From the NCBI GenBank assembly GCA_037893245.1, contig JBAIAA010000648.1, positions 1 to 64,000 of the forward strand: 64,000 nt of DNA, in the 5' to 3' direction. Of the stretch, positions 41,087-50,219 are shown in pieces; position 1 is the first letter of the stretch; each line of letters starts with the position of its first letter. The translations under genes and the position numbers were made by a program. Below the pieces are notes generated by a model. It was not told where the DNA came from and searched no databases. It saw only the letters and a list, made by a program, of their open reading frames with translations. This DNA is from Crossaster papposus (taxonomy: Eukaryota > Echinodermata > Asteroidea > Velatida > Solasteridae).

Positions 41087-41118
41087 TCGGACCTCTGGGT
41101 TATGGGCCCAGCACGCTT

Positions 41119-41129
41119 CAACTGCGCCA
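41119..41129 (-). promoter_or_regulatory. Internal Pol III A-box in unit 1
   Basis: Sense TGGCGCAGTTG spans the D-arm and differs by one base from the usual TGGCNNAGTGG form. The same element recurs in every unit 1; unit 5 carries the perfect form. Confidence 0.6.
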
Positions 41130-41136
41130 CTATGCC

Positions 41137-41238
41137 TCATGTAAATTTAGAAAATGCAAACAAAATTAAAGCAGACATTCTAAAAACATTCTACAATATT
41201 TATTAAATGTGAATAGCAGTGAAGCAAAAATACCTAGT
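41137..41238. repeat. A-half linker between unit 1 and the next half
   Basis: AT-rich ~102-nt linker marked by aaaatgcaaacaaaatt and attctacaatatttatt on the + strand. It holds a short direct repeat of cattct around aaaaa. No gene is seen. Confidence 0.7.
41226..41230 (-). terminator. T5 Pol III-type terminator of unit 4
   Basis: Five T (sense) lie 9 nt past A73 of unit 4, with the same gcttcactg flank as the unit-3 terminator. Confidence 0.55.
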
Positions 41239-41310
41239 TAGCAAAGCGAGGTTTTGGTCCTCGGACCTCTGGGCTATGGGCCCATCACGCTCCCGCTGCA
41301 CTACTCTGCG
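41239..41310 (-). tRNA. Unit 4 (B half): initiator tRNA-Met-like, anticodon CAT (reference)
   Basis: B-half counterpart of unit 3. Acceptor CGCAGAG/CTTTGCT (six pairs counting one G-U; 1-72 C-U unpaired), U8 then A9, D-stem GTGC/GCGT with D-loop AGCGGGA, close to the animal iMet D-loop. Anticodon stem ATGGG/CCCAG, loop CCCATAG (position 38 G), variable AGGTC, T-arm CGAGG, ACCAAAA, CCTCG, A73. T5 follows 8 nt downstream. In clean HORs it starts 174 nt right of unit 1. Where two A halves adjoin, its 3' half is fused to the 5' half of unit 3. Confidence 0.68.
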
Positions 41311-41359
41311 TAACTATTTTTAATGAAAATGAAATCCCTATCAAATACAAAATTATCCT
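41311..41359. repeat. B-half spacer between units 4 and 6
   Basis: Same length as the A-half spacer but distinct: the B signature is ccctatcaaatacaaaatta on the + strand where A has cactttcaagaaaataatta. This difference was used to type halves and place crossover points. Confidence 0.7.
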
Positions 41360-41431
41360 GAGCAGACCGAGGTTGTGATCATCCGAACTCTCGGTTACTG
41401 ACCAAGAAAGGGTCTACTTTGTCACTCTGAG
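41360..41431 (-). pseudogene. Unit 6 (B half): decayed tRNA-iMet relic
   Basis: B-half counterpart of unit 2. I count about 49 of 72 ungapped identities with unit 1, more than unit 2 shows. Acceptor 5' strand CTCAGAG still resembles the iMet acceptor; anticodon stem CTTGG/CCGAG pairs; anticodon loop TCAGTAA (anticodon position AGT, C33 kept); T-loop ATCACAA; 3' end CCTCG plus TCTGCT. The T-stem has two mismatches and the D-stem is lost. It is better preserved than its A-half paralogue, which supports descent from tRNA rather than chance likeness. Confidence 0.62.
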
Positions 41432-41452
41432 TCGAGTACTTCAAGTCATACC

Positions 41453-41457
41453 AAAAA
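41453..41457 (-). terminator. T5 Pol III-type terminator of unit 5
   Basis: Five T (sense) lie 9 nt past position 73 of unit 5, followed by ggtatgac as after unit 1. Confidence 0.5.
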
Positions 41458-41465
41458 CGTATTAG

Positions 41466-41537
41466 CAGCAGAACGAGGTTTTGATCCTCGGCACTCTGGG
41501 TTATAGGCCCAGCAAGCTTCCACTGCGCCACCATGCC
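41466..41537 (-). tRNA. Unit 5 (B half): iMet-scaffold tRNA-like unit with anticodon TAT (reference)
   Basis: B-half counterpart of unit 1: acceptor GGCATGG/TTCTGCT (weak: three wobble pairs, one mismatch), D-stem GCGC/GCTT, D-loop AGTGGAA, anticodon stem CTGGG/CCCAG, loop CCTATAA giving anticodon TAT, T-loop ATCAAAA, G73. Its A-box segment TGGCGCAGTGG is the best Pol III match in the array, and T5 follows 8 nt downstream. Clean-arm copies start at 38,261; 39,061; 39,864; 40,665; 41,466; 42,267; 42,670; 43,870; 44,671; 45,870; 47,069; 48,268; 49,243; 50,044; 51,193; 51,994; 52,795; 53,596; 54,396; 55,595; 57,192; 57,993; 59,192; 60,391; 61,589; 62,390; 63,191. At 50,044, 51,994, 53,596, 57,993 and 62,390 the T-stem is altered (acaagg for acgagg). 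Likely a pseudogene; a true UAU-decoding role would be surprising in an initiator scaffold. Confidence 0.6.
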
Positions 41538-41641
41538 TCATGTAAATTTAGAAAAACAACAAACAAAATAAAAGCAGACATTCCAAAAACATTCTAAAAT
41601 AATTATTAAATTTGAATAACAGTGAAGCAAAAATACCTCTT
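41538..41641. repeat. B-half linker between unit 5 and the next half
   Basis: AT-rich ~104-nt linker marked by aaacaacaaacaaaat and ctaaaataattattaaat on the + strand; paralogous to the A linker. No gene is seen. Confidence 0.7.
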
Positions 41642-41865
41642 TAGCAGAGCGAGGTTTCGGTCCTCGGCCCTCTGGGTTATGGGCCCATCACGCTCCCACG
41701 GCACCACTCTGCGTAACTTTTTGTAATGAAAATGAAATCACTTTCAAGAAAATCATTATCCTGAGCAGACCGAGGTTGTGGTCAACCAAACTCTCGGGTA
41801 CTGAACAAGAAAGTGTCTACTTTGTCACTCCGAGTCGAGTACCTCATGTCATACCAAAAACTTGT

Positions 41866-41937
41866 TAGCAGAGCGAGGTTTCGATCCTCGGACCTCTGGG
41901 TTATGGGCCCAGCACGCTTCAACTGCGCCACTATGCC
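41866..41937 (-). tRNA. iMet-like unit 1, consensus
   Basis: No change in the tRNA body; a B half follows to the right. Confidence 0.72.
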
Positions 41938-42442
41938 TCATGTAAATTTAGAAAATGCAAACAAAATTAAAGCAGACATTCTAAAAACATTCTACAATAT
42001 TTATTAAATGTGAATAGCAGTGAAGCAAAAATACCTAGTTAGCAAAGCGAGGTTTTGGTCCTCGGACCTCTAGGCTATGGGCCCATCACGCTCCCGCTGC
42101 ACTACTCTGCGTAACTATTTTTAATGAAAATGAAATCCCTATCAAATACAAAATTATCCTGAGCAGACCGAGGTTGTGATCATCCGAACTCTCGGTTACT
42201 GACCAAGAAAGGGTCTACTTTGTCACTCTGAGTCGAGTACTTCAAGTCATACCAAAAACTTATTAGCAGCAGAACGAGGTTTTGATCCTCGGCACTCTGG
42301 GTTATAGGCCCAGCAAGCTTCCACTGCGCCACCATGCCTCATGTAAATTTAGAAAAACAACAAACAAAATAAAAGCAGACATTCTAAAAACATTCTAAAA
42401 TAATTATTAAATTTGAATAACAGTGAAGCAAAAATACCTCTT

Positions 42443-42846
42443 TAGCAGAGCGAGGTTTCGGTCCTCGGGCCTCTGGGTTATGGGCCCATCACGCTCCCAC
42501 GGCACCACTCTGCGTAACTATTTTTAATGAAAATGAAATCCCTATCAAATACAAAATTATCCTGAGCAGACCGAGGTTGTGATCATCCGAACTCTCGGTT
42601 ACTGACCAAGAAAGGGTCTACTTTGTCACTCTGAGTCGAGTACTTCAAGTCATACCAAAAACTTATTAGCAGCAGAACGAGGTTTTGATCCTCGGCACTC
42701 TGGGTTATAGGCCCAGCAAGCTTCCACTGCGCCACCATGCCCTTATGTAAATTTAGAAAAACAACAAACAAAATAAAAGTAGACATTCTAAAAACATTCT
42801 AAAATAATTATTAAATTTGAATAACAGTGAAGCAAAAATACCTCTT
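42443..42846 (-). repeat. Hybrid half: unit 3 joined to B-type units 6 and 5
   Basis: Starts as an A half (cccacggcacc of unit 3) and switches to the B spacer (aaatccctatc) within ctctgcgtaactattt. The left arm has the matching switch near 32,755-32,800. Confidence 0.85.
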
Positions 42847-43070
42847 TAGCAGAGCGAGGTTTCGGTCCTCGGGCCTCTGGGTTATGGGCCCATCACGCTC
42901 CCACGGCACCACTCTGCGTAACTATTTGTAATGAAAATGAAATCACTTTCAAGAAAATAATTATCCTGAGCAGACCGAGGTTGTGGTCAACCAAACTCTC
43001 GGGTACTGACCAAGAAAGTGTCTACTTTGTCACTCCGAGTCGAGTACCTCATGTCATACCAAAAACTTGT

Positions 43071-43142
43071 TAGCAGAGCGAGGTTTCGATCCTCGGACCT
43101 CTGGGTTATGGGCCCAGCACGCTTCAACTGCGCCACTATGCC
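43071..43142 (-). tRNA. iMet-like unit 1 followed by a hybrid linker
   Basis: The body is consensus. Its right linker begins as A and ends as B, leading straight to another unit 3. Confidence 0.72.
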
Positions 43143-43244
43143 TCATGTAAATTTAGAAAATGCAAACAAAATAAAAGCAGACATTCTAAAAACATTCTAA
43201 AATAATTATTAAATTTGAATAACAGTGAAGCAAAAATACCTCTT
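43143..43244. repeat. Hybrid A/B linker
   Basis: Begins aaaatgcaaac (A) and ends aataattattaaatttg (B); the switch is within aacaaaataaaagcagac. The left arm has the same hybrid near 32,100-32,140. Confidence 0.85.
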
Positions 43245-43468
43245 TAGCAGAGCGAGGTTTCGGTCCTCGGGCCTCTGGGTTATGGGCCCATCACGCTCCC
43301 ACGGCACCACTCTGCGTAACTATTTGTAATGAAAATGAAATCACTTTCAAGAAAATAATTATCCTGAGCAGACCGAGGTTGTGGTCAACCAAACTCTCGG
43401 GTACTGACCAAGAAAGTGTCTACTTTGTCACTCCGAGTCGAGTACCTCATGTCATACCAAAAACTTGT

Positions 43469-43540
43469 TAGCAGAGCGAGGTTTCGATCCTCGGACCTCT
43501 GGGTTATGGGCCCAGCACGCTTCAACTGCGCCACTATGCC
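43469..43540 (-). tRNA. iMet-like unit 1, consensus
   Basis: Followed by the B half that begins the block repeated near 54,180. Confidence 0.72.
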
Positions 43541-43650
43541 TCATGTAAATTTAGAAAATGCAAACAAAATTAAAGCAGACATTCTAAAAACATTCTACAA
43601 TATTTATTAAATGTGAATAGCAGTGAAGCAAAAATACCTAGTTAGCAAAG

Positions 43651-44345
43651 CGAGGTTTTGGACCTCGGACCTCTGGGCTATGGGACCATCACGCTCCCGC
43701 TGCACTACTCTGCGTAACTATTTTTAATGAAAATGAAATCCCTATCAAATACAAAATTATCCTGAGCAGACCGAGGTTGTGATCATCCGAACTCTCGGTT
43801 ACTGACCAAGAAAGGGTCTACTTTGTCACTCTGAGTCGAGTACTTCAAGTCATACCAAAAACTTATTAGCAGCAGAACGAGGTTTTGATACTCGGCACTC
43901 TGGGTTATAGGCCCAGCAAGCTTCCACTGCGCCACCATGCCTCATGTAAATTTAGAAAAACAACAAACAAAATAAAAGCAGACATTCTAAAAACATTCTA
44001 AAATAATAATTAAATTTGAATAACAGTGAAGCAAAAATACCTCTTTAGCAGAGCGAGGTTTCGGTCCTCGGGCCTCTGGGTTATGGGCCCATCACGCTCC
44101 CACGGCACCACTCTGCGTAACTATTTGTAATGAAAATGGAATCACTTTCAAGAAAATAATTATCCTGAGCAGACCGAGGTTGTGGTCAACCAAACTCTCG
44201 GGTACTGACCAAGAAAGTGTCTACTTTGTCACTCCGAGTCGAGTACCTCATGTCATACCAAAAACTTGTTAGCAGAGCGAGGTTTCGATCCTCGGACCTC
44301 TGGGTTATGGGCCCAGCACGCTTCAACTGCGCCACTATGCCACAT
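43651..44345 (-). repeat. Block repeated ~10.5 kb away, copy 1
   Basis: Carries ttttggacctcgg, gggaccatcacg, gatactcggc, aaaatggaatcac and gccacatg, all also present at +10,526. One visible difference is aataataatta. Confidence 0.75.
44270..44341 (-). tRNA. iMet-like unit 1, consensus body
   Basis: The 5' flank on the tRNA strand is catgtggcata rather than catgaggcata, as also at 54,796 and 56,393. Confidence 0.72.
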
Positions 44346-45070
44346 GTAAATTTAGAAAATGCAAACAAAATTAAAGCAGACATTCTAAAAACATTCTACA
44401 ATATTTATTAAATGTGAATAGCAGTGAAGCAAAAATACCTAGTTAGCAAAGCGAGGTTTTGGTCCTCGGACCTCTGGGCTATGGGCCCATCACGCTCCCG
44501 CTGCACTACTCTGCGTAACTATTTTTAATGAAAATGAAATCCCTATCAAATACAAAATTATCCTGAGCAGACCGAGGTTGTGATCATCTGAACTCTCGGT
44601 TACTGACCAAGAAAGGGTCTACTTTGTCACTCTGAGTCGAGTACTTCAAGTCATACCAAAAACTTATTAGCAGCAGAACGATGTTTTGATCCTCGGCACT
44701 CTGGGTTATAGGCCCAGCAAGCTTCCACTGCGCCACCATGCCTCATGTAAATTTAGAAAAACAACAAACAAAATAAAAGCAGACATTCTAAAAACATTCT
44801 AAAATAATTATTAAATTTGAATAACAGTGAAGCAAAAATACCTCTTTAGCAGAGCGAGGTTTCGGTCCTCGGGCCTCTGGGTTATGGGCCCATCACGCTC
44901 CCACGGCACCACTCTGCGTAACTATTTGTAATGAAAATGAAATCACTTTCAAGAAAATAATTATCCTGAGCAGACCGAGGTTGTGGTCAACCAAACTCTC
45001 GGGTACTGACCAAGAAAGTGTCTACTTTGTCACTCCGAGTCGAGTACCTCATGTCATACCAAAAACTTGT

Positions 45071-45142
45071 TAGCAGAGCGAGGTTTCGATCCTCGGACCT
45101 CTGGGTTATGGGCCCAGCACGCTTCAACTGCGCCACTATGCC
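45071..45142 (-). tRNA. iMet-like unit 1 in the first 1,199-bp block
   Basis: Consensus body, followed by a unit 4/unit 3 fusion and a second A half. Confidence 0.72.
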
Positions 45143-45468
45143 TCATGTAAATTTAGAAAATGCAAACAAAATTAAAGCAGACATTCTAAAAATATTCTAC
45201 AATATTTATTAAATGTGAATAGCAGTGAAGCAAAAATACCTAGTTAGCAAAGCGAGGTTTTGGTCCTCGGACCTCTGGGCTATGGGCCCATCACGCTCCC
45301 ACGGCACCACTCTGCGTAACTATTTGTAATGAAAATGAAATCACTTTCAAGAAAATAATTATCCTGAGCAGACCGAGGATGTGGTCAACCAAACTCTCGG
45401 GTACTGACCAAGAAAGTGTCTACTTTGTCACTCCGAGTCGAGTACCTCATGTCATACCAAAAACTTGT

Positions 45469-45540
45469 TAGCAGAGCGAGGTTTCGATCCTCGGACCTCT
45501 GGGTTATGGGCCCAGCACGCTTCAACTGCGCCAGTATGCC
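45469..45540 (-). tRNA. iMet-like unit 1 with acceptor change
   Basis: The acceptor base next to U8 is C instead of G (ccagtatgcc on +), so pair 7-66 is lost. The mirrored left-arm unit near 29,728 has the same change. Confidence 0.65.
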
Positions 45541-46269
45541 TCATGTAAATTTAGAAAATGCAAACCAAATTAAAGCAGACATTCTAAAAACATTCTACAA
45601 TATTTATTAAATGTGAATAGCAGTGAAGCAAAAATACCTAGTTAGCAAAGCGAGGTTTTGGTCCTCGGACCTCTGGGCTATAGGCCCATCAAGCTCCCGC
45701 TGCACTACTCTGCGTAACTATTTTTAATGAAAATGAAATCCCTATCAAATACAAAATTATCCTGAGCAGACCGAGGTTGTGATCATCCGAACTCTCGGTT
45801 ACTGACCAAGAAAGGGTCTACTTTGTCACTCTGAGTCGAGTACTTCAAGTCATACCAAAAACTTATTAGCAGCAGAACGAGGTTTTGATCCTCGGCACTC
45901 TGGGTTATAGGCCCAGCAAGCTTCCACTGCGCCACCATGCCTCATGTAAATTTAGAAAAACAACAAACAAAATAAAAGCAGACATTCTAAAAACATTCTA
46001 AAATAATTATTAAATTTGAATAACAGTGAAGCAAAAATACCTCTTTAGCAGAGCGAGGTTTCGGTCCTCGGGCCTCTGGGTTATGGGCCCATCACGCTCC
46101 CACGGCACCACTCTGCGTAACTATTTGTAATGAAAATGAAATCACTTTCAAGAAAATAATTATCCTGAGCAGACCGAGGTTGTGGTCAACCAAACTCTCG
46201 GGTACTGACCAAGAAAGTGTCTACTTTGTCACTCCGAGTCGAGTACCTCATGTCATACCAAAAACTTGT

Positions 46270-46341
46270 TAGCAGAGCGAGGTTTCGATCCTCGGACCTC
46301 TGAGTTATGGGCCCAGCACGCTTCAACTGCGCCACTATGCC
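46270..46341 (-). tRNA. iMet-like unit 1 with G-U anticodon stem
   Basis: The 3' anticodon strand is CTCAG, giving one G-U pair; the left-arm partner near 28,935 reads ataactcagagg. Confidence 0.68.
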
Positions 46342-46667
46342 TCATGTAAATTTAGAAAATGCAAACAAAATTAAAGCAGACATTCTAAAAATATTCTACA
46401 ATATTTATTAAATGTGAATAGCAGTGAAGCAAAAATACCTAGTTAGCAAAGCGAGGTTTTGGTCCTCGGACCTCTGGGCTATGGGCCCATCACGCTCCCA
46501 CGGCACCACTCTGCGTAACTATTTGTAATGAAAATGAAATCACTTTCAAGAAAATAATTATCCTGAGCAGACCGAGGATGTGGTCAACCAAACTCTCGGG
46601 TACTGACCAAGAAAGTGTCTACTTTGTCACTCCGAGTCGAGTACCTCATGTCATACCAAAAACTTGT

Positions 46668-46739
46668 TAGCAGAGCGAGGTTTCGATCCTCGGACCTCTG
46701 GGTTATGGGCCCAGCACGCTTCAACTGCGCCACTATGCC
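46668..46739 (-). tRNA. iMet-like unit 1, second 1,199-bp block
   Basis: Consensus; preceded by the gaggatgtgg variant of unit 2 and followed by the aaaccaaatt linker variant. Confidence 0.72.
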
Positions 46740-47468
46740 TCATGTAAATTTAGAAAATGCAAACCAAATTAAAGCAGACATTCTAAAAACATTCTACAAT
46801 ATTTATTAAATGTGAATAGCAGTGAAGCAAAAATACCTAGTTAGCAAAGCGAGGTTTTGGTCCTCGGACCTCTGGGCTATAGGCCCATCAAGCTCCCGCT
46901 GCACTACTCTGCGTAACTATTTTTAATGAAAATGAAATCCCTATCAAATACAAAATTATCCTGAGCAGACCGAGGTTGTGATCATCCGAACTCTCGGTTA
47001 CTGACCAAGAAAGGGTCTACTTTGTCACTCTGAGTCGAGTACTTCAAGTCATACCAAAAACTTATTAGCAGCAGAACGAGGTTTTGATCCTCGGCACTCT
47101 GGGTTATAGGCCCAGCAAGCTTCCACTGCGCCACCATGCCTCATGTAAATTTAGAAAAACAACAAACAAAATAAAAGCAGACATTCTAAAAACATTCTAA
47201 AATAATTATTAAATTTGAATAACAGTGAAGCAAAAATACCTCTTTAGCAGAGCGAGGTTTCGGTCCTCGGGCCTCTGGGTTATGGGCCCATCACGCTCCC
47301 ACGGCACCACTCTGCGTAACTATTTGTAATGAAAATGAAATCACTTTCAAGAAAATAATTATCCTGAGCAGACCGAGGTTGTGGTCAACCAAACTCTCGG
47401 GTACTGACCAAGAAAGTGTCTACTTTGTCACTCCGAGTCGAGTACCTCATGTCATACCAAAAACTTGT

Positions 47469-47540
47469 TAGCAGAGCGAGGTTTCGATCCTCGGACCTCT
47501 GGGTTATGGGCCCAGCACGCTTCAACTGCGCCACTATGCC
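47469..47540 (-). tRNA. iMet-like unit 1, third 1,199-bp block, first A half
   Basis: Consensus body; an A half follows directly. Confidence 0.72.
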
Positions 47541-47866
47541 TCATGTAAATTTAGAAAATGCAAACAAAATTAAAGCAGACATTCTAAAAATATTCTACAA
47601 TATTTATTAAATGTGAATAGCAGTGAAGCAAAAATACCTAGTTAGCAAAGCGAGGTTTTGGTCCTCGGACCTCTGGGCTATGGGCCCATCACGCTCCCAC
47701 GGCACCACTCTGCGTAACTATTTGTAATGAAAATGAAATCACTTTCAAGAAAATAATTATCCTGAGCAGACCGAGGATGTGGTCAACCAAACTCTCGGGT
47801 ACTGACCAAGAAAGTGTCTACTTTGTCACTCCGAGTCGAGTACCTCATGTCATACCAAAAACTTGT

Positions 47867-47938
47867 TAGCAGAGCGAGGTTTCGATCCTCGGACCTCTGG
47901 GTTATGGGCCCAGCACGCTTCAACTGCGCCACTATGCC
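47867..47938 (-). tRNA. iMet-like unit 1, third 1,199-bp block, second A half
   Basis: Consensus body; a B half follows. Confidence 0.72.
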
Positions 47939-48443
47939 TCATGTAAATTTAGAAAATGCAAACCAAATTAAAGCAGACATTCTAAAAACATTCTACAATA
48001 TTTATTAAATGTGAATAGCAGTGAAGCAAAAATACCTAGTTAGCAAAGCGAGGTTTTGGTCCTCGGACCTCTGGGCTATAGGCCCATCAAGCTCCCGCTG
48101 CACTACTCTGCGTAACTATTTTTAATGAAAATGAAATCCCTATCAAATACAAAATTATCCTGAGCAGACCGAGGTTGTGATCATCCGAACTCTCGGTTAC
48201 TGACCAAGAAAGGGTCTACTTTGTCACTCTGAGTCGAGTACTTCAAGTCATACCAAAAACTTATTAGCAGCAGAACGAGGTTTTGATCCTCGGCACTCTG
48301 GGTTATAGGCCCAGCAAGCTTCCACTGCGCCACCATGCCTCATGTAAATTTAGAAAAACAACAAACAAAATAAAAGCAGACATTCTAAAAACATTCTAAA
48401 ATAATTATTAAATTTGAATAACAGTGAAGCAAAAATACCTCTT

Positions 48444-48515
48444 TAGCAGAGCGAGGTTTCGATCCTCGGACCTCTGGGTTATGGGCCCAGCACGCTTCAA
48501 CTGCGCCACTATGCC
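48444..48515 (-). tRNA. iMet-like unit 1 placed in a unit-3 position
   Basis: Body of unit 1 behind the B-linker and ctcttta flank that normally precede unit 3; units 3 and 2 are absent. The exchange point lies in the shared 3' half of the tRNA. Confidence 0.72.
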
Positions 48516-48617
48516 TCATGTAAATTTAGAAAATGCAAACAAAATTAAAGCAGACATTCTAAAAATATTCTACAATATTTATTAAATGTGAATAGCAGTG
48601 AAGCAAAAATACCTAGT
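48444..48617 (-). repeat. 174-bp single-tRNA insertion
   Basis: One unit 1 plus one A linker, without units 3 and 2; raises the local A-to-A distance to 975 (801 + 174). Confidence 0.82.
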
Positions 48618-48841
48618 TAGCAAAGCGAGGTTTTGGTCCTCGGACCTCTGGGCTATGGGCCCATCACGCTCCCACGGCACCACTCTGCGTAACTATTTGT
48701 AATGAAAATGAAATCACTTTCAAGAAAATAATTATCCTGAGCAGACCGAGGTTGTGGTCAACCAAACTCTCGGGTACTGACCAAGAAAGTGTCTACTTTG
48801 TCACTCCGAGTCGAGTACCTCATGTCATACCAAAAACTTGT

Positions 48842-48913
48842 TAGCAGAGCGAGGTTTCGATCCTCGGACCTCTGGGTTATGGGCCCAGCACGCTTCAACT
48901 GCGCCACTATGCC
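48842..48913 (-). tRNA. iMet-like unit 1, consensus
   Basis: Preceded by a unit 4/unit 3 fusion and followed by a B half. Confidence 0.72.
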
Positions 48914-49642
48914 TCATGTAAATTTAGAAAATGCAAACCAAATTAAAGCAGACATTCTAAAAACATTCTACAATATTTATTAAATGTGAATAGCAGTGAA
49001 GCAAAAATACCTAGTTAGCAAAGCGAGGTTTTGGTCCTCGGACCTCTGGGCTATAGGCCCATCAAGCTCCCGCTGCACTACTCTGCGTAACTATTTTTAA
49101 TGAAAATGAAATCCCTATCAAATACAAAATTATCCTGAGCAGACCGAGGTTGTGATCATCCGAACTCTCGGTTACTGACCAAGAAAGGGTCTACTTTGTC
49201 ACTCTGAGTCGAGTACTTCAAGTCATACCAAAAACTTATTAGCAGCAGAACGAGGTTTTGATCCTCGGCACTCTGGGTTATAGGCCCAGCAAGCTTCCAC
49301 TGCGCCACCATGCCTCATGTAAATTTAGAAAAACAACAAACAAAATAAAAGCAGACATTCTAAAAACATTCTAAAATAATTATTAAATTTGAATAACAGT
49401 GAAGCAAAAATACCTCTTTAGCAGAGCGAGGTTTCGGTCCTCGGGCCTCTGGGTTATGGGCCCATCACGCTCCCACGGCACCACTCTGCGTAACTATTTG
49501 TAATGAAAATGAAATCACTTTCAAGAAAATAATTATCCTGAGCAGACCGAGGTTGTGGTCAACCAAACTCTCGGGTACTGACCAAGAAAGTGTCTACTTT
49601 GTCACTCCGAGTCGAGTACCTCATGTCATACCAAAAACTTGT

Positions 49643-49714
49643 CAGCAGAGCGAGGTTTCGATCCTCGGACCTCTGGGTTATGGGCCCAGCACGCTTCAAC
49701 TGCGCCACTATGCC
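49643..49714 (-). tRNA. iMet-like unit 1 with G73
   Basis: The discriminator is G instead of A (gtcagcag on +). Confidence 0.68.
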
Positions 49715-50219
49715 TCATGTAAATTTAGAAAATGCTAACAAAATTAAAGCAGACATTCTAAAAACATTCTACAATATTTTTTAAATGTGATTAGCAGTGA
49801 AGCAAAAATACCTAGTTAGCAAAGCGAGGTTTTGGTCCTCGGACCTCTGGGCTATGGGCCCATCACGCTCCCGCTGCACTACTCTGCGTAACTATTTTTA
49901 ATGAAAATGAAATCCCTATCAAATACAAAATTATCCTGAGCAGACCGAGGTTGTGATCATCCGAACTCTCGGTTACTGACCAAGAAAGGGTCTACTTTGT
50001 CACTCTGAGTCGAGTACTTCAAGTCATACCAAAAACTTATTAGCAGCAGAACAAGGTTTTGATCCTCGGCACTCTGGGTTATAGGCCCAGCAAGCTTCCA
50101 CTGCGCCACCATGCCTCATGTAAATTTAGAAAAACAACAAACAAAATAAAAGCAGACATTCTAAAAACATTCTAAAATAATTATTAAATTTGAATAACAG
50201 TGAAGCAAAAATACCTCTT

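Larger units (their letters stand above)
41065..41136 (-). tRNA. Unit 1 (A half): initiator tRNA-Met-like, anticodon CAT (reference)
   Basis: The best-kept unit. It folds as a 72-nt cloverleaf: acceptor GGCATAG/CTCTGCT (G1-U72 wobble, one T-C mismatch at 5-68), U8-G9, D-stem GCGC/GCGT, D-loop AGTTGAA, anticodon stem CTGGG/CCCAG, loop CCCATAA, variable AGGTC, T-stem CGAGG/CCTCG, T-loop ATCGAAA, A73. The three G:C pairs at 29-31/39-41, A54/A60 and C33 are initiator features. It differs from the animal iMet consensus mainly in the acceptor 5' strand and T-stem. CCA is not encoded. A T5 run follows 5 nt past A73. It could be a functional iMet gene or a satellite pseudogene; the 5-68 mismatch and G1-U72 argue for caution. 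Confidence 0.8.
40841..41641 (-). repeat. Reference 801-bp higher-order repeat
   Basis: A clean copy used here to define the unit. In increasing coordinate it contains unit 3 (40,841), unit 2 (40,962), unit 1 (41,065), then B-half units 4 (41,239), 6 (41,360) and 5 (41,466); the next unit 3 starts at 41,642. Spacings are 121, 103, 174, 121, 106 and 176, so A and B are the same three-tRNA layout duplicated and diverged. All six units read on the - strand. Confidence 0.9.
44847..46045 (-). repeat. 1,199-bp super-unit (A-A-B), copy 1
   Basis: Two A halves joined by a unit 4/unit 3 fusion and then one B half. Diagnostic variants are aaatattctac, gaggatgtgg, aaaccaaatt and ataggcccatcaagctccc. 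Confidence 0.82.
46046..47244 (-). repeat. 1,199-bp super-unit (A-A-B), copy 2
   Basis: Carries the same four diagnostic variants at the same offsets, plus its own ctctgagtt. Confidence 0.82.
47245..48443 (-). repeat. 1,199-bp super-unit (A-A-B), copy 3
   Basis: Same variants at the same offsets as copies 1 and 2; the next element is an isolated unit 1 rather than unit 3. Confidence 0.82.

Noticed and set aside
40841..41641. Ordinary multi-isotype tRNA gene cluster
   Set aside because: All six units derive from one isotype (iMet); the TAT and AGT anticodons are better read as drift within that family.
42583..42786. Open frames on the - strand across unit 5 and the B linker
   Set aside because: Same satellite sequence read in the tRNA sense; no protein family is recognisable.
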